This document shows, in pieces, positions 47,634 to 60,396 of a stretch of 64,000 nucleotides of DNA (positions within the stretch are counted from its first letter, which is position 1; the number at the start of each line of letters is the position of its first letter). Source of the DNA: Coturnix japonica (taxonomy: Eukaryota; Chordata; Aves; Galliformes; Phasianidae); assembly GCF_001577835.2 (NCBI RefSeq), contig NC_029519.1:38491977-38555976 (forward strand), read 5' to 3'. The translations under genes were made by a program, and so were the position numbers. The notes under the pieces are model-generated. The model had not been told where the DNA came from. It made no database searches and was given only the letters and a program-made list of their open reading frames with translations.

Positions 47634-49526
47634 CTGAAAGATATTAGATATTTAAATAATTATGAAAGCTTTAACGTGTCGTGTGTTTCCAGGGTTGGGG
47701 TTTTGTTCTTCAAATTTTCTAGGATGTATGTGTGGTCACTGTGTTTATGGGATGCCCTTCCAGCAAAGCCAATGCAGGTGCAGGTCTGTATGAAGACACT
47801 GTATATTGTTTCCTCTGCTGGCCTGGTTCAAAACACTGGCAAAACTTTAATTGACTGACCAGCATGTCGGAGTTCTAGTATGGTACTGTAGCTTTGGGAT
47901 GGTAAACTTTATCAAATATATAATTTTGTAAAAACTCTGGTGTGTGTACACGCTATTTAGTGCAATTAGTTCCATGGGCAGACCTGCAGAGTAGATATTC
48001 TGTACATCAAGGTGAGTGAAGAAAGACCTCTTTATGTATTTATATCCAAGTAAGAGTCTGTCTGGAGCTGTTCAAAGCTCTGTGGTTAAAGCTAAACCTA
48101 AAGTGTGGCTCACAATGAGGGCACGGTATCTGGTGACACAATTACTTATACCCTGCTCTCAGTTTGAATGTGAGGTTCCTAGCTCTAGGAGTCATTGCCG
48201 CTTGGTTCACAGCCATTCCCATATAAGAATGCTAAAATTTGCTTTTTGCATTTTAGAGGACTTGAGAACATTGAGCAGGAGGAGCTCGTGTAGAAAGTCA
48301 TTTCTGCTTGTCTGTGTAATGTTACAGCATTATAATGTCCCTTAAGTATTCGTGAGTTGTCAAGTGTTGATGTTTTTATCTAAATTTCCTGGGGAAAAAA
48401 AATGCACATTCTTTGTGTAAAACAGCAAAAACCCCACACTGCATGAGAATTGTGCTGTTCTGCTCTGTCAGCCAGCAGAAGTCAGCTAAATCTTTTTCTC
48501 CCTTGTGGGCATTTGTGGACCTGTTCTCCCCCCATTTGCTTTACTGCTTTAAACAGCTGTCTTTAAAGAATCCTTTATTGGTTTGACACATCTGCACATG
48601 CCTTAGAATAGCATTGTAGCTCTCTGCTGTGTAAGGGAAATCAAATGGCTTTGCTTATGGTCCTGAAAACATCTTCATTGCAAAGTGCTGCCAGTAATGA
48701 TCTGTGGTTCTCAGACTGTGTTTAGATCAAAGTTACTGGCAAAAGAGTCAGAAGTTGGATGATTTAAATGCCCATTTCCCCTCTGTTGGGACCTGTTTGC
48801 AGAGTACGCTGAGCATTTCCCAGATGAGGCTCTGAAAAAACGAACACTGACAACCGCCAGTGTGTCAGGTAATCAGATACATCTTGATACAGTTTCAAGC
48901 CACCTGAAGAGATACAGTTCTCTAAAATGATACCTTATTCCAGCTGTGGAAACTGGGAAATGATAGAAATCTGAGTGGCTGTACAGAACTCCCCGGAGTT
49001 TCTATGCAATGAATGTAATCATTGATAGGATGAGGGGGAATGGTTTTAAACTGAAACTGGGGAGGTTTGGGTTAGATCTAGGGGGAAGTTTTTCACACAG
49101 TGTGTGGTGACACTGGAACAGGTTGCCCAAGGAGGCTGTGGATGCCCCATCCCTGAAGGCATTCAAGGCCAGGCTGGATGTGGATCTGGGCAGCCTGGTC
49201 TGGTGGTTAGTGACCCTGCACATAGCAGGGGGGTTGAAACTAGATGATCATTGTGGTCCTTATCAACCCAGGCTATTCTATGAGTCTTACTTTGGACAGC
49301 AGAGCAGTTCCTTGAAGTTGCAATAACAGATGGTCTCACAGCCTTCCCCTTCCCAAAAGTGATCCTGCAGGCTCTCATCAACTCGCCGGAGGCTCGCCAT
49401 GCCTTCAGGAATGCTGTGGCAGCTGTGGTCATGCAGGACCCTCTTGTAGCACGAAGGCCGCTGGGGGGGCACTGTGTGGGCACCCAGGAGGACACCCAGC
49501 AGAAGCAGAACCGAGATCATCTTCAT
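47579..49526 (-). CDS. SCRG1: SCRG1, stimulator of chondrogenesis 1 (scrapie-responsive protein 1)
   Basis: Small secreted cysteine-rich protein of cartilage and brain. Two coding exons on the minus strand, 49526-49291 and 47633-47579, split the Lys79 codon (AA/G) and give 96 codons plus TGA (human 98). Residues 1 to about 20 (MKMISVLLLLGVLLGAHTVP) form a signal peptide. The mature part has eight Cys (26, 36, 63, 67, 69, 76, 77, 93) with the landmarks DHFWEGEGCETICYCNF and FFGPKISFVIPCNSK, which match the human wording closely. The second coding exon is too short for an ORF search and was found by homology to FFGPKISFVIPC. A non-coding first exon is expected upstream (higher coordinates). Confidence 0.95.
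48788..48856. other. Exon-like segment B inside SCRG1 intron
   Basis: Related to segment A at 47.06 kb. On the minus strand (SCRG1 sense) TTCGTTTTTTCAG is followed by 39 bases ending AACAG before GTCCCA. This would be a possible in-frame cassette of 13 codons with no stop. On the plus strand it also reads without stops between CTGTTTGCAG and a GTAATC donor-like site. Whether it is used is unknown. Confidence 0.35.
49026..49283 (+). repeat. CR1 LINE 3' fragment abutting the SCRG1 splice donor
   Basis: Runs from GATGAGGGGGAATGGTTTTA through CTGGAACAGGTTGCCCAAGG and GGGGGGTTGAAACTAGATGA to ATTCTATGA at 49283. On the SCRG1 strand the donor hexamer GTAAGA occupies 49290-49285, so from intron position +8 onward the intron is reverse-complement CR1. 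Confidence 0.93.
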
Positions 49527-49540
49527 TTTTGGAAAGTTTC
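49291..49540 (-). CDS. SCRG1: SCRG1 exon with signal peptide and most of the protein
   Basis: Acceptor CTGCACAG on the minus strand, exon from 49540, ATG at 49526-49524 after a short GAAACTTTCCAAAA leader. Ends CCAAA before the donor GTAAGA (49290-49285). Confidence 0.94.
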
Positions 49541-52500
49541 CTGTGCAGCAGTGCTAAATAGAAATGAGGTACGTGACACAGATACAGCTGTTGGATAGAT
49601 TTCTTTCCCTAGTCTGCTTTCTCTCTTACATTTTTCTGTCCTTCCTGTGAATTTCTGGAGGCTTGAGCCTCTGTGTTGAAGAGTGTTTTCTCCTAGGAGG
49701 TAAATAAGATTGCCATGGAATTGATATTCATTACTTTCTGTACAACCACAGGAATCCCATCACTGGAAACTGAGGCTTCTGTTGCTGGCAATTTTGTTGT
49801 TACTTGCCCTCTCACCTTGAGAAAATTGCTCTGAGTAGACGGTGTTCTCTCAGCGATTGCTGGCTACCAAGGCAGGGAGAATGTGAGTCTCATTGCTTTC
49901 CAGGTGATTTTGGCTGGTTGAGAATGTTGAAATGAGTCACTAACTTACCATCAATAGTATGTTCCCCCATTCAAAATACGAGCATTCCTTGTTCTAACTA
50001 TGGTAACATCTAGAAAGATTTTGTTGTCTTTCATTCCGTTGACACTTAGTTGATACCTTTATGCTGCCACTGCAGACAATTTCTACGCTTGTCACATGTG
50101 GGTACAGGATAGGGTCTTCTAAACGAACCTGGACATAATTAGCGACAAAACACCCTCTGAGCAAAGACCATCAAATGCTAAGTTCAGGTGCCGCAGCTTT
50201 TGACTAGGTAAGAAAAAAATAGGGCGTGACAGGCATAGAGATCACTCAGACAATTGAGTCTTGCTTGTGTTATTTTGTGGAACACTTGAGTCACCCTTGA
50301 AAAACAAACAATAAGCTATTAAATGTATCCAAAATACTTACAGTATTCTAGCCTATGTAGGTACTTAACTACCACAGCTATCTTGCTGATACTCTGTTTC
50401 TTTAGCCGATGAATGGCAAACTGGAGACAACTTGCTTGGAAGATCTTGTAATTCATATTATGAATCAAATGCTGCACTCTGATGCTCTTGAATTATATTT
50501 TCCATAAGATTTTGTGCAAACTTTTTTTTTGACATCACTAACCCACTGAAGTGTAAACAAATTGGCTTAATACGTTAAGGAACATGACTACAATGAAAAT
50601 ACACTCTTGAGTATTTTCAGGCTTCCTTTGTAGGAACAAAATTAATTGAACAGTTCCTTCTAGTTTCTGTGAACTTGTACATGAACTTTTGAATAGGAGA
50701 CTCCTATAAACTACTGGTAATGGAGCCTTGGGGATCTATTTTTAAATTGCCTTAGAGTGCAGTATTGAATAACATGCTGTCTTTATTAGTTTTAGGCCTC
50801 AAAAGTACTTTAATAAAGTAAAAATTGTACTAACTTCATCTGGTGTTATTGTTTGGATACAAGTAAAGAATCTGCATTGTTATAATGCTAACTTGGTTTT
50901 GTAGTAGAAATACAGCAGTTACAAGGGTTCTGCTCTGAGATGAGTAATGCTGAGAGGAGTTTGTACTGCACCTTTGTAGACATCAGTGCTGAGGAATACG
51001 GTTTTAACATTTTTCTGTTCAAATAATTGAACTTCATTATGTAAGTATTTAATGGAAGAAACGTTCCATGCGAGAGAAATTTAGGAAACAGATGAGGTTT
51101 TTGTCTTTGTTTTCTGTGGCTGGATTATTCTGTGAGTTGCTCCCCTGAGGATGAGGCATTCATAATATCTTGTGCGTGTTTTTTGTACTTAATTTGGATG
51201 AGTTTTCCCTACATGGAGTTTAGCTCAAGTGCTCATTTCAATCTGTTGCCAGCTGCCGATCTGCTCTAAATTAGTTGGAACACATTCTGTCCTGAAAACT
51301 GACAGATTTTCTGCAGGCTGTCAAATTGCTGGATTCAAGAATTGTGATCTGCGGTTGAGGATAACTCAGTATTCGCTTTGGAGTACAGCGCAATGTTGCT
51401 ACAGTGCATCATTGAGAGTCAATATGGATGGCTGCCAAAAGTGGTATTATCAAAGTCATGTGCCAATGAGCTGTGGATAGACAGCTTCACTCACAGGCTG
51501 GTTATGCTCCTGCCTACTCAGTACTGCTGCTTTTCAGAAAAGTACTTTATTAATATATATATTTATATATTTTCCTGAATCCTTCCTGTTTCTTTGTGGT
51601 TAGTAACTGAAAGGAAACTTTCAGTTAGAAGAACTTTCTTCAACAGATTGTTCCTTTATTGTAAGTGAATGGTGTCTATTTGCAGGTGAAATATTGCTAA
51701 GGACCCAGAGGGTTTTAGCAGTTCCCTGCACAGGGTCAGTAGCAATAAACCCAGCAGACCTTTCAGATGCAGAATCATCCGTTTTCTGACAAACTGCTGC
51801 AGATTCTTCCAAACCACAGTGACGAGATATCACTTGATTGCTTAGGTAAACAGCAGAGCTAGAAAGTGCATATTTATATCAAAACAAATGTCAAACACCT
51901 TATCTGCCTTTGCTTAGCATGGGAAGAGTCTTCTCTCATAAAACAAATCAGGGAAATTTGAACAAATCCTGTCTCCAAAGTTACCCACAGAATCACTGCC
52001 AGCAAACGCTGTTACATTTATGTAAAGCCTTCTGAAAAAGCAGCAATGCCAGCCACACTAAGCCTGACCAGATTGCTCTATCAAGACTGTGTCACTTCCA
52101 GTTCTAACAGAGGGGTTAAGTAATGTACAAATATTTAAAATGAGATCCTGGCAGCTGCAGAAATCCATTGGAAGGAATTAACTCCCTGGTTACTTTGACA
52201 CACTGTAAGTAAAGTTCAGGGAAGAAGTTCAGCTGGGCAAACAAATGCCTTGAACGACTTATAGAATTTTGTGTGGAGGAAACCATTTCATTGGAGATTA
52301 CGTGGTGTGATTCAGGGATTACTGCTATCCCTGCTCGTTCAGTGGAGAGCATCTGGGTTGTCCTGTCAAGCAGTTTGGCACTGTTTCTTAGTCAGAATAA
52401 GACCAATCAAACAACAACAACAAAGACAAGTTCAAAATCCTGATCTATGAATTAAAGGGTAATATTTCATGAGAACAGTGATGCGCTTTGAAGTCCTTGT

Positions 52501-55500
52501 GATGCTGCTGGGAGCTCTGGTGTAAGCAGGAGGAGACAGAGACAGGGAAAATGGAGGAATGGCACAAAAATGTATGTCTTGGTGTATCCAGGAAATCCTT
52601 CAGGTTCAGGAAAATATGTATGTTTAAAATGGTTGTCTCTCACCTGTACTTTTCAAAGTTGTTATTCTTTTCTGCGCATCTCCAGTTGCCTAATGCTAAA
52701 AATGAGCAGTACACTCATCTGATACTGATGTGGTGTATGATCTTTTCCAGATAGTCCAGTGACATGTACTGTGTTAGCAAGCTGGCTAATTGAGCCTTAA
52801 AAAGTGAAGCAAATGTTATTTTCTATTTGTATTATACATATACATCACACTCTCAGTATGTGTGGAGTTCAAGAGCTGAAAATACTCGCTTGGAATTAAA
52901 TGCCCTTTAATCACTTGTTATCTGTTGGGTTATCTTTCAAAAACACCTGCAATTCCTGGCTTGAAGATTCTGTAAAAAGCTGAACTTAACATTGAATGTT
53001 TTGGTGTTAGTGCATTATAGACAGGCTTGTTAGTGCATTTGTAAGAAATCATTGCACAAGAACTGCATAACTGATATTATTATAAAGAACTTTCTTCCAT
53101 AAAAATAGTATTCAGATCTGTTTTGCTTGAACAGTTGGTGCATTGTGAGGACAGCAGCTATTCCACTGAGGGTGAATTTGGTGAATTGCTGCTTTGTAAT
53201 TTCCATCAATACCATGATTCTTTCCAGAAATTGAGTTCTCATTAAAATCTATTTAGTTCTTTTAAAGTCAGCAATTCGTTGTGAGTGCACCTCTCTCTGC
53301 ATTTACCAACTCTGCAATAATGCTGAGTATAGGAAGGCAATATAGCACGTTTAATGGCTTCAGATGTTAATATCCAACCTTGAAGAAGAGCAATATAGGA
53401 GAGAAGGATCTTTAGCTAGATCATATCCATGCATCTGTATCAACTAACGCCTTTTTGCCTACAGTGTATCTGATATTCCCAAATCATCTTCTGTATGTTC
53501 CCACATATATTTCTAATTCTGCAGTCTCTAACTAGCACCACAAGAATATGTGTACAAGGATAATTTCAGGAACCAGACATACCTTTTTCTTCTGCTTTGC
53601 TCCTTTTCACTTTCTTAGAAGCTGTATCTTTTCAGATGTACACAGAGCTAGAGCTGGAGGGGATGAGCAGAGGGAGGGCTGATGGAGGTTCTGGACAAAC
53701 AGCCTTTTGTCTGGCCTGGCTTCTGCCTGTGAGTGACACACTCCCTGCTCCAGAGAGGGGCAGAGGGTGGGTTTCAAGAACTGCCTCTTTCAGATACTGC
53801 CAACCTTGATGAGGGAAAGAACAGACAGTGCATCTCTTTCCAGCCAGAAGCACTTAGTCCATCCAGGACCTGATGGCAAGGTGTCTCCTCAAAGAGTAAA
53901 CCTCAACACTTAGAATGAGTGGAGGAAGAGCCCTGTGGAATAGATGCCCTGCTGTGTCACCCGAGCAGGGCTGCGCTGAGCAGGGTGCACAGCCAACCAG
54001 CAGGCTTGTGTAATCCCTGCCTTTGAGATTCTGTGTTTTGAGACTGAAAGAATGGAGAACTGTAATTATTTTAATCAGATTCCTGTATGGCTTACAATAG
54101 GACACGGTGCAGTGAGTTCATCACTGGCCAATGTTTAATCAAGAGGTAAAGGGTTACACTGAACAGTATTTCAGAGGAAGTTATTTTAGACTAATACAAC
54201 TATTCAAGTAATCTGGTGTGATTAAAAACACACAAATTGAGGTCCTTGAATAGATCTGAAGCACAATGTATTAATGAGAAAACAATGTTTGTGGTAAACT
54301 CTGGGACTTGGTCAATGTCCCTACATTTCTTTTGCAGTTTGGGTCCCTCTTTTGTTTTGGTCATCCTGTCTCTATTTCCTCATATAGACAGGGAAGTACA
54401 ATTGCACCTTAGTTTTGACCTGTAGGTTTTTTTTTACATTTTCTAGTATCTACTGCATCATTTTGGTTCTCCCATTTCTTTGTAAGGATTTGTAGTTCTA
54501 TATCTGTTGGGCTGCTTCCAGTGCAGAGGTTTGTTAGGAGTACAAATAGGTACCTCTTCTCAGCTCCTCCAATTTACAGTTTAATGTCTTGATGTTGTGA
54601 TGCTTGAAGCTCTTACACCTGAATGTCCTCTCCAGCAGGAGCATTCCCCTCCATGCTGCGGAAGGGAGCTTGTACCTCTGCAGGACGCCTTTGCCTTTTC
54701 AGGATGACAAAATGTCTTGCTCTGTTTTTCTACAGTAATTCCTTTCCAGTGTGGATCTTAGCCTTTGCTGTTCGTGCTCTAAATGAGATTATTCTAATGC
54801 CTTTGTGAAGACACAGTGTCTCAGTTCCTGATAGGGAACCTGCCTGAACAGCAGGAAAGCAGTCTGAGGATGGGTCACTTTGTTTATAAAATGGAATGAG
54901 CAGGAAGATCACTCTTCTGAAAGCATCCCGTTGTGCTTTGAGAAGAGACTGTTCTAACAAAAATACTGTTTTGATGGTGCATTGGTGCCCCTTCCCATCA
55001 TTGCTCTGTAGGTGGCGTATTATAACAGGATTGTTATGAATCCCATTCGGCTCATACCTAGAAACCCTTTATTTATTTACCTGCTGACCCCTGTTCCTGT
55101 CTGAAGAGGTATGGTAAGATGCAAAGTACAGCTATTTGGAGGGGACAGAGAAGTGATAGTATCAATGATCCACGGGAGAGAAGGACAATGTCCCTTGGTA
55201 GAGTGAGAAGGAAGAAAGAAAAGGCAGAATTGACATTTCAGCTGCAAATGAGTGGCAGTCTCTGGTATATAATATTACTCGATGTTGAATTTGTATAACA
55301 TGCCTTGGGAAAATAATCTTTGCTTTTTAAATGCTCAGCATTCTGCATATACTTCACATTTTTAATGCAGGCTGTGCAAGTTTAACTTTCTTTCTGTAAG
55401 CACAAATCGATTTGCATTTTACTGTATTCTCAGTATAAACATGCAGCTTTTTGCAGGCTGACAGTGCAAAATACGAGCATTTTCACCTCTCACATTAAAT

Positions 55501-56100
55501 CTTAAAAGATGCCTTTTTAAGTCTTTTTAAGCTTCAGACCCCAAAACAGGCTTGGTCTGGTGGTTAATGGAGGAGAAGGATGGACTTTCCCAGCACTGGT
55601 TCCCTGGAAAATCCTCTCTTGTTCTGTTGCCATCATTAAAAGTGTGCAAGATGTTTGGCAGAGGGGTGTGACCTAGCTCAGGAGTTTCTGGAGGAGGATT
55701 CCTAAACTCCTTCCCCTGTAAACAAAGAAGGAATCTGCTTTTATCTCTCTTGAGGAGGAAAGGAACCATGCAGTAGTTGGGTGGTTAGCCAGCTTTACTG
55801 AGATAAGAGGCAATTCCTTTCCTCTGCAATTTAACACACCACTCGAAGGAGTAGGCTATAGTTCACTTAGGATAATTAGCAACTGTTTTATTTTGTGTAA
55901 TTACTTTTATGTTCAAGGAAGGGAGAGAGGAGAGAATAAGTTGTTTGTGTTACAGGGAGGATGAGCTGGTGATTAGAGATTGGACTTCTTAGTCCTTGAT
56001 GGCTAAAGTGAAGCATGATTAACTTCATGCAAATTGATCTTCCCAGTTGTTATAGATGAAGCGTTGCATGAAATGAAACATTCCCATTGGCGCTGCTTAC
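49541..56100 (-). other. SCRG1: Probable SCRG1 first intron
   Basis: No coding exon is supported here. If the candidate first exon at 56.1 kb is right, this is the intron between it and the first coding exon. AT-rich, with no recognisable interspersed repeat. Open frames at 53.6-54.1 and 55.5-55.8 kb lack motifs. Confidence 0.35.
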
Positions 56101-56207
56101 AGTTTGGCTCTCTGAGGGGCACCGACCAGACTGCACCCTGTGAGTGCACATTTGGAGGGATGCTTCCCACTGTCCCAAAGAGAACTGGGCATCAAGCTGC
56201 TTATATA
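56101..56207 (-). promoter_or_regulatory. SCRG1: Candidate TATA promoter and non-coding exon 1 of SCRG1
   Basis: On the minus strand TATATAAG lies at 56207-56200 and, about 100 bases on, a donor-like CCAAACT/GTAAGC at 56101/56100. This would give a non-coding exon of roughly 75 bases from about 56.17 kb, 6.6 kb upstream of the first coding exon. Human SCRG1 also has a non-coding first exon as I recall. No direct homology was seen, so this is a guess from signals. Confidence 0.3.
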
Positions 56208-56518
56208 CAGGCTCTTTTGGGTGCCTCGGAAAGTTCTGTGCTGGAAACTGAAGCATCTCTGGAGCTTCAGATAAGGAGAACTTTGGATTACAGTCTTAAA
56301 GTAAGCAAGCCCTTTTGTAACTCTAGCCCATTACCACTGAAATGCACAATTTAAATTCTAACTATATGATTGTGACACAAAAGCAGCGATTTATTAAAGT
56401 GAACAATCTGCTAGTTTAATACATAGGTTATTAAGCAATCTTCTCTTTTGGAAAGTAGGATTTTGTTTTCATTGAGTAAAAAGAAAAATGAGAAGCTATA
56501 ACAATACTATACAGAAAG

Positions 56519-56540
56519 TATTTATTTATTTATTTATTTA
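56519..56540 (+). repeat. (TATT)n microsatellite
   Basis: Five to six uninterrupted TATT units. Confidence 0.9.
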
Positions 56541-58524
56541 AGTCACTATTAATCCCAGCAGGCAAATACTTTATTCCTATGACTTTGAGAGCATCAATGG
56601 TTACTAATACCTGGTCTTGTCACCTCATTCACATGAGTAGCTCTCTGAGAAAAGTGCTTCATGTGGTTTGCTTGAATCAGAAACACTTTCAAGGAATATG
56701 CCCTTGACACTGTCAGAGGAATGTACTCCCCAGATCCCCATATAATGGACCTGGGTATAATATTGCAGCTTTTTAGTCATGTAAGTAATATATGCTTATT
56801 TGAATTTGTCTTTATGGAACTAATTGTGGCTGGAAGAAGATCAGTTTGTCTTTGGCAATATGGGCAGCTTCAGAGCAGATAAAAAATACGAGATTTCATT
56901 AATGAGGAATTCATGAAAATAGATGCTTTAAACATTTCTAGCCCTGATGAAAAGAAAAATGCAACTGAAATCATGACTCGCTTTAGATATTAGCAGCCAG
57001 AGGGGTACAACACAACTGCTACAGAAGAAAATGTGAAAGCTGCTTATTGAAGCTGGTATTCAGTTCCTTACATTCATTGTCACCGCTGCTTTGAACAGAA
57101 ATCCTGACATATAAAAACTGAGTCAGAAATTTGCAAAACTGCATCACTCCTTCCAACCTTCCCAAACCTCTGCTTACAGGAAGGAAGTGTGGGAAATGCA
57201 CCCAAGGACAGAGGACACCCCTCGTGCTTTTGAATGTAGGGAGGGTGTCAGGTTGGCCACTTAAGAATAGGCAGTTCAAGATAACCACCTGATCACTCAT
57301 TATGATAAAAAAACCTTTTTAAAGCTTCATAGCTTGGTGGAAGCTCTGAAGTAGTAGGATGTATAGGGAACTGAACGGGCACGGTCTCCCAGCCTGGTCT
57401 GTGGTTTGAACTGCACTCCAGGAATGTAAATTCGAGATGAGGGGAAGCATGGCAGGAAGCATTGCCACGCAAACCCACCTCATTATCATAACAGAAAGCA
57501 GTGAGGTTTGTGTAGGCACCTTTAGACTTCAGCTGCAAAGTGCTTTCCTAAATGACGTTTCTTTAACAGTGTTAGATCTGTTTCAAAATGATTTTGCCAT
57601 TTAAATTTATTTCTGTTAGTTAAAGGCTGGCTCGTGCAGAGCTTTTCTGGTTGGTCAGACAAGGAAGGGTGTGTATTTACAGCTCTGTGCTGTTATTGCT
57701 TGTTTTGACTACACTAATCCTACCCCCAGACATGCCGTTGCCTGGCGAAATCCTATCATTACACTTATGAAACTGTCCATAGAGTTATTTTGCTGGTGCA
57801 GTGGTCATACAGTGTGTGCACATCGTATGAAAACACATATTCTTGTAAGTAATACTTTAAAATGCTTCCTCGGTGCAGCTGGGAAGATCATCGGGATATT
57901 TTTGTTCTGCTCGCAGCTCCTACTACCGGATGCACAGGCAACTTCCCTGCACAGCCGCCCTCTCTCCTGTGGCTGGGATGCTCCTGCTCCATCTGGTGGA
58001 CAATTTGTAGTAACATTTCATTATTATTATTTTAACAAGTGAAAACATGAGTTCAGTTTCTGCACGTGAGTGTGAGAACAATCTCGTTAAGTTGGCAAGG
58101 TGTGGGTGGATAAAATCTGATCACTCTGCCCCCCTCAGAGAGAATGAAATTAAATAGCTGGCATCTGACAGAACATCTGTGGCGGCTAAAAGACAGTTAT
58201 TCAAATAGGCCCATTACATTTGTGTAATCAGGATTCCCTGTTGTTGACTTTGGAAATTCGTTTAGAGCAGTACTGCAGCTTCTCAGCTCCATGATGGTCT
58301 CCAGGTGTGCTTTTCACACTCAAAAGCCAAATCAGAGTCTCTGTTCTGGTAATATCAGTGAAAATTTGAACTAACTTCACAGTGATTAGTTGAAAGATTT
58401 AAGGCTTCCCAGCACGAAGCAGTGCTCTGCATTTGTCCTTGTTGTTTGTAACTGTCTTAATCCAATTATTTCTGGTTTTATCAAAGAAGAAATGTTTCCT
58501 GAGGGCCTGGTCAATCCCATAGGG

Positions 58525-59099
58525 ACCTGAGCTCAGCAGGACCTCCATAAGCTAAAGGAGAAGCAGGGCAGCAGTCACCTCAAGAAGTTCAGTACAGACA
58601 TATGCGCCATCCTGAGATTAGGATGAAGAAATGCCACATGCACTGGATGAGACTGGGGCTGGACCAGACCTGGGCAGCTTAGCAGAGAAGACAAGAGTTC
58701 TGGGCCCAAGCTGGGCTACACAAATTCTGGTGCCCCAGTGCTGGTGACTGTTCAGTCTGGAGAAGAAGAGACTCAGGGCAGACCTTATTGCCCTCTACAG
58801 CTACCTGAAGGGAAACTGTGTGAGGTAGGACTTGGCCTCTTCTCCTGTTTAACTAGCAGTAGGACAAGTTGTGTCAGGGGAGGTGCTGGTTGTATATTAG
58901 GAAAAATTTCTTCTCTGAAGGAGTAGTGAGATGTTGGCACTGGTTGTCCAGGGAGTGGTAAAGTCACTGTCTCTGGATGCATTAAGACAAGTGTAAATGT
59001 GGTGCTGAGGGACATAATTAGTGGGCATGGTGGGCAGGTCAGCAGTTGGACTTTATGACATTGGAGGTCTTCTCCAACCTTAATGATTCTACGATTCAA
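58525..59099 (+). repeat. Old CR1 LINE fragment
   Basis: Diverged copy. It has GAGCTCAGCAGGACCTCCAT near 58530, TTCAGTCTGGAGAAGAAGAG near 58750, and a 3' end with CTTCTCCAACCTTAATGATT and CTACGATTCA. Internal short deletions against the other copies mark it as one of the oldest in the window. Confidence 0.85.
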
Positions 59100-60378
59100 T
59101 GGTGAAGGCTCAACTTCTACTGAGCTGTGAGATCAGGAGCCCAGACAGCAGCTTGGTGAAGAGATGCTTCCCCTTCACTACCTGTGGGGCTGTTAAATGG
59201 GGCATTACATCTGGCTTTGGGCTCTGAAGTCCATGGGAGAGGCAGCAAACTGGGAAGGGGCCTGGTGGATGAGGACTGGGGTGGGTGTTGTGTGAAGGAA
59301 GGTCAGCCTTCCTCAGACTTGATAAAGGAAGATGAAGGGGCTATGGGGGAGCCCACAGAGGAGCAACAATGAGATGGAACCGCAACTCCACTGCACTAGA
59401 CCCTGAGCAGCTTCCCGAGGTCGTGCTTTTGCTGAGTGGAGGCTGCGTTCAGCGAAGTTCGCCTAGGCAGGCAGCAGAGGGCATTAGTGAACGCCTTATA
59501 GCCTTCTGCTGCTGCTCCTTCGAAAAAATGCGAATTGCGGCGGTAGTGTAAATGTAGCCTTTGCCTTCAACTTTTCTTGCTTTGTCCTTTTGTTGGGTTT
59601 TTGTTGTTGTTGTTGTTTGCTTGCTTTTGTTTTTTACATGATGTTGGAAATGTTCATCATTACTTCATGTGTACTTAGGTTGTTTTTTTCTTATCTACAT
59701 CCAGCACGTGGATAAAGAGACAGGAGGCTGACAACCCCAGGTGTGCTCTGCCCACAGAGATGGGCGCGTGTGGTGCAGGAATACACACAGGCTCGAGATG
59801 GCAAAGCACACCTGAGGTACAGAGAGGAATGAATCAACTCAAAGCTGTTTTTCCCTCCTTCCCATTCAGTTATGGCAAAACGAGCCAGCTGAGACACCCT
59901 GTTTGTGGGAGCAGTGCTTGTTTTACCAGACCCAGGCGACCCCCCTCTTACAGCTGTAAGCTTGATCAAAAGAAAATGCTTAGCTACTCTAATACTTTAT
60001 GGGCATGTACTCTCGTACTCTTTAATTTCTGATAGGCAAGGCAGGACTGGACTAATTTACACCTGGCACAAAGCCTGGGATGTAACACACCAACCACAGT
60101 GTGTAACAACTGCAGTCGGACAGCAGAGCGCAGGTCAGCACGCATTTCACACCCGTTCTTTTACTACTGGAGTCATGGGGCAAAATTGACTCTTCTGCCA
60201 GCTCCAGTGAAGGTGTAAATGCATATGCACAGTGTAATGACTTTAAATCTTGGATTCCGACTTGTATGCGCCAGATGGATCTTGTATAAATGTTCTACTT
60301 TACAGCATGTTAGCATTTGCTAGTAGTTAGCTGAAGGTTATAGCTGCCAGACTTTTCTGTGGCAGTTTCCAGGCCAAG

Positions 60379-60396
60379 AAAAAAAAAAAAAAAAAA
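60379..60396 (+). repeat. Poly-A run (18)
   Basis: Eighteen A followed by an A/G-rich stretch. No SINE or processed gene body is visible upstream, so it is listed as a simple repeat. Confidence 0.85.

Noticed and set aside
47541-47858. Plus-strand 105-codon frame containing DIFGPKKISL
   Set aside because: It is the opposite strand of the SCRG1 last exon, whose minus-strand reading FFGPKISFVIPC matches the known protein.
56034-56354. 106-codon open frame on the plus strand
   Set aside because: No motif, weak composition. The minus strand of the same stretch gives a better reading as a candidate SCRG1 promoter and first exon.
60379-60396. Poly-A run as the tail of a processed pseudogene or SINE
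   Set aside because: No gene-like body, pol III boxes or target duplication can be seen upstream.
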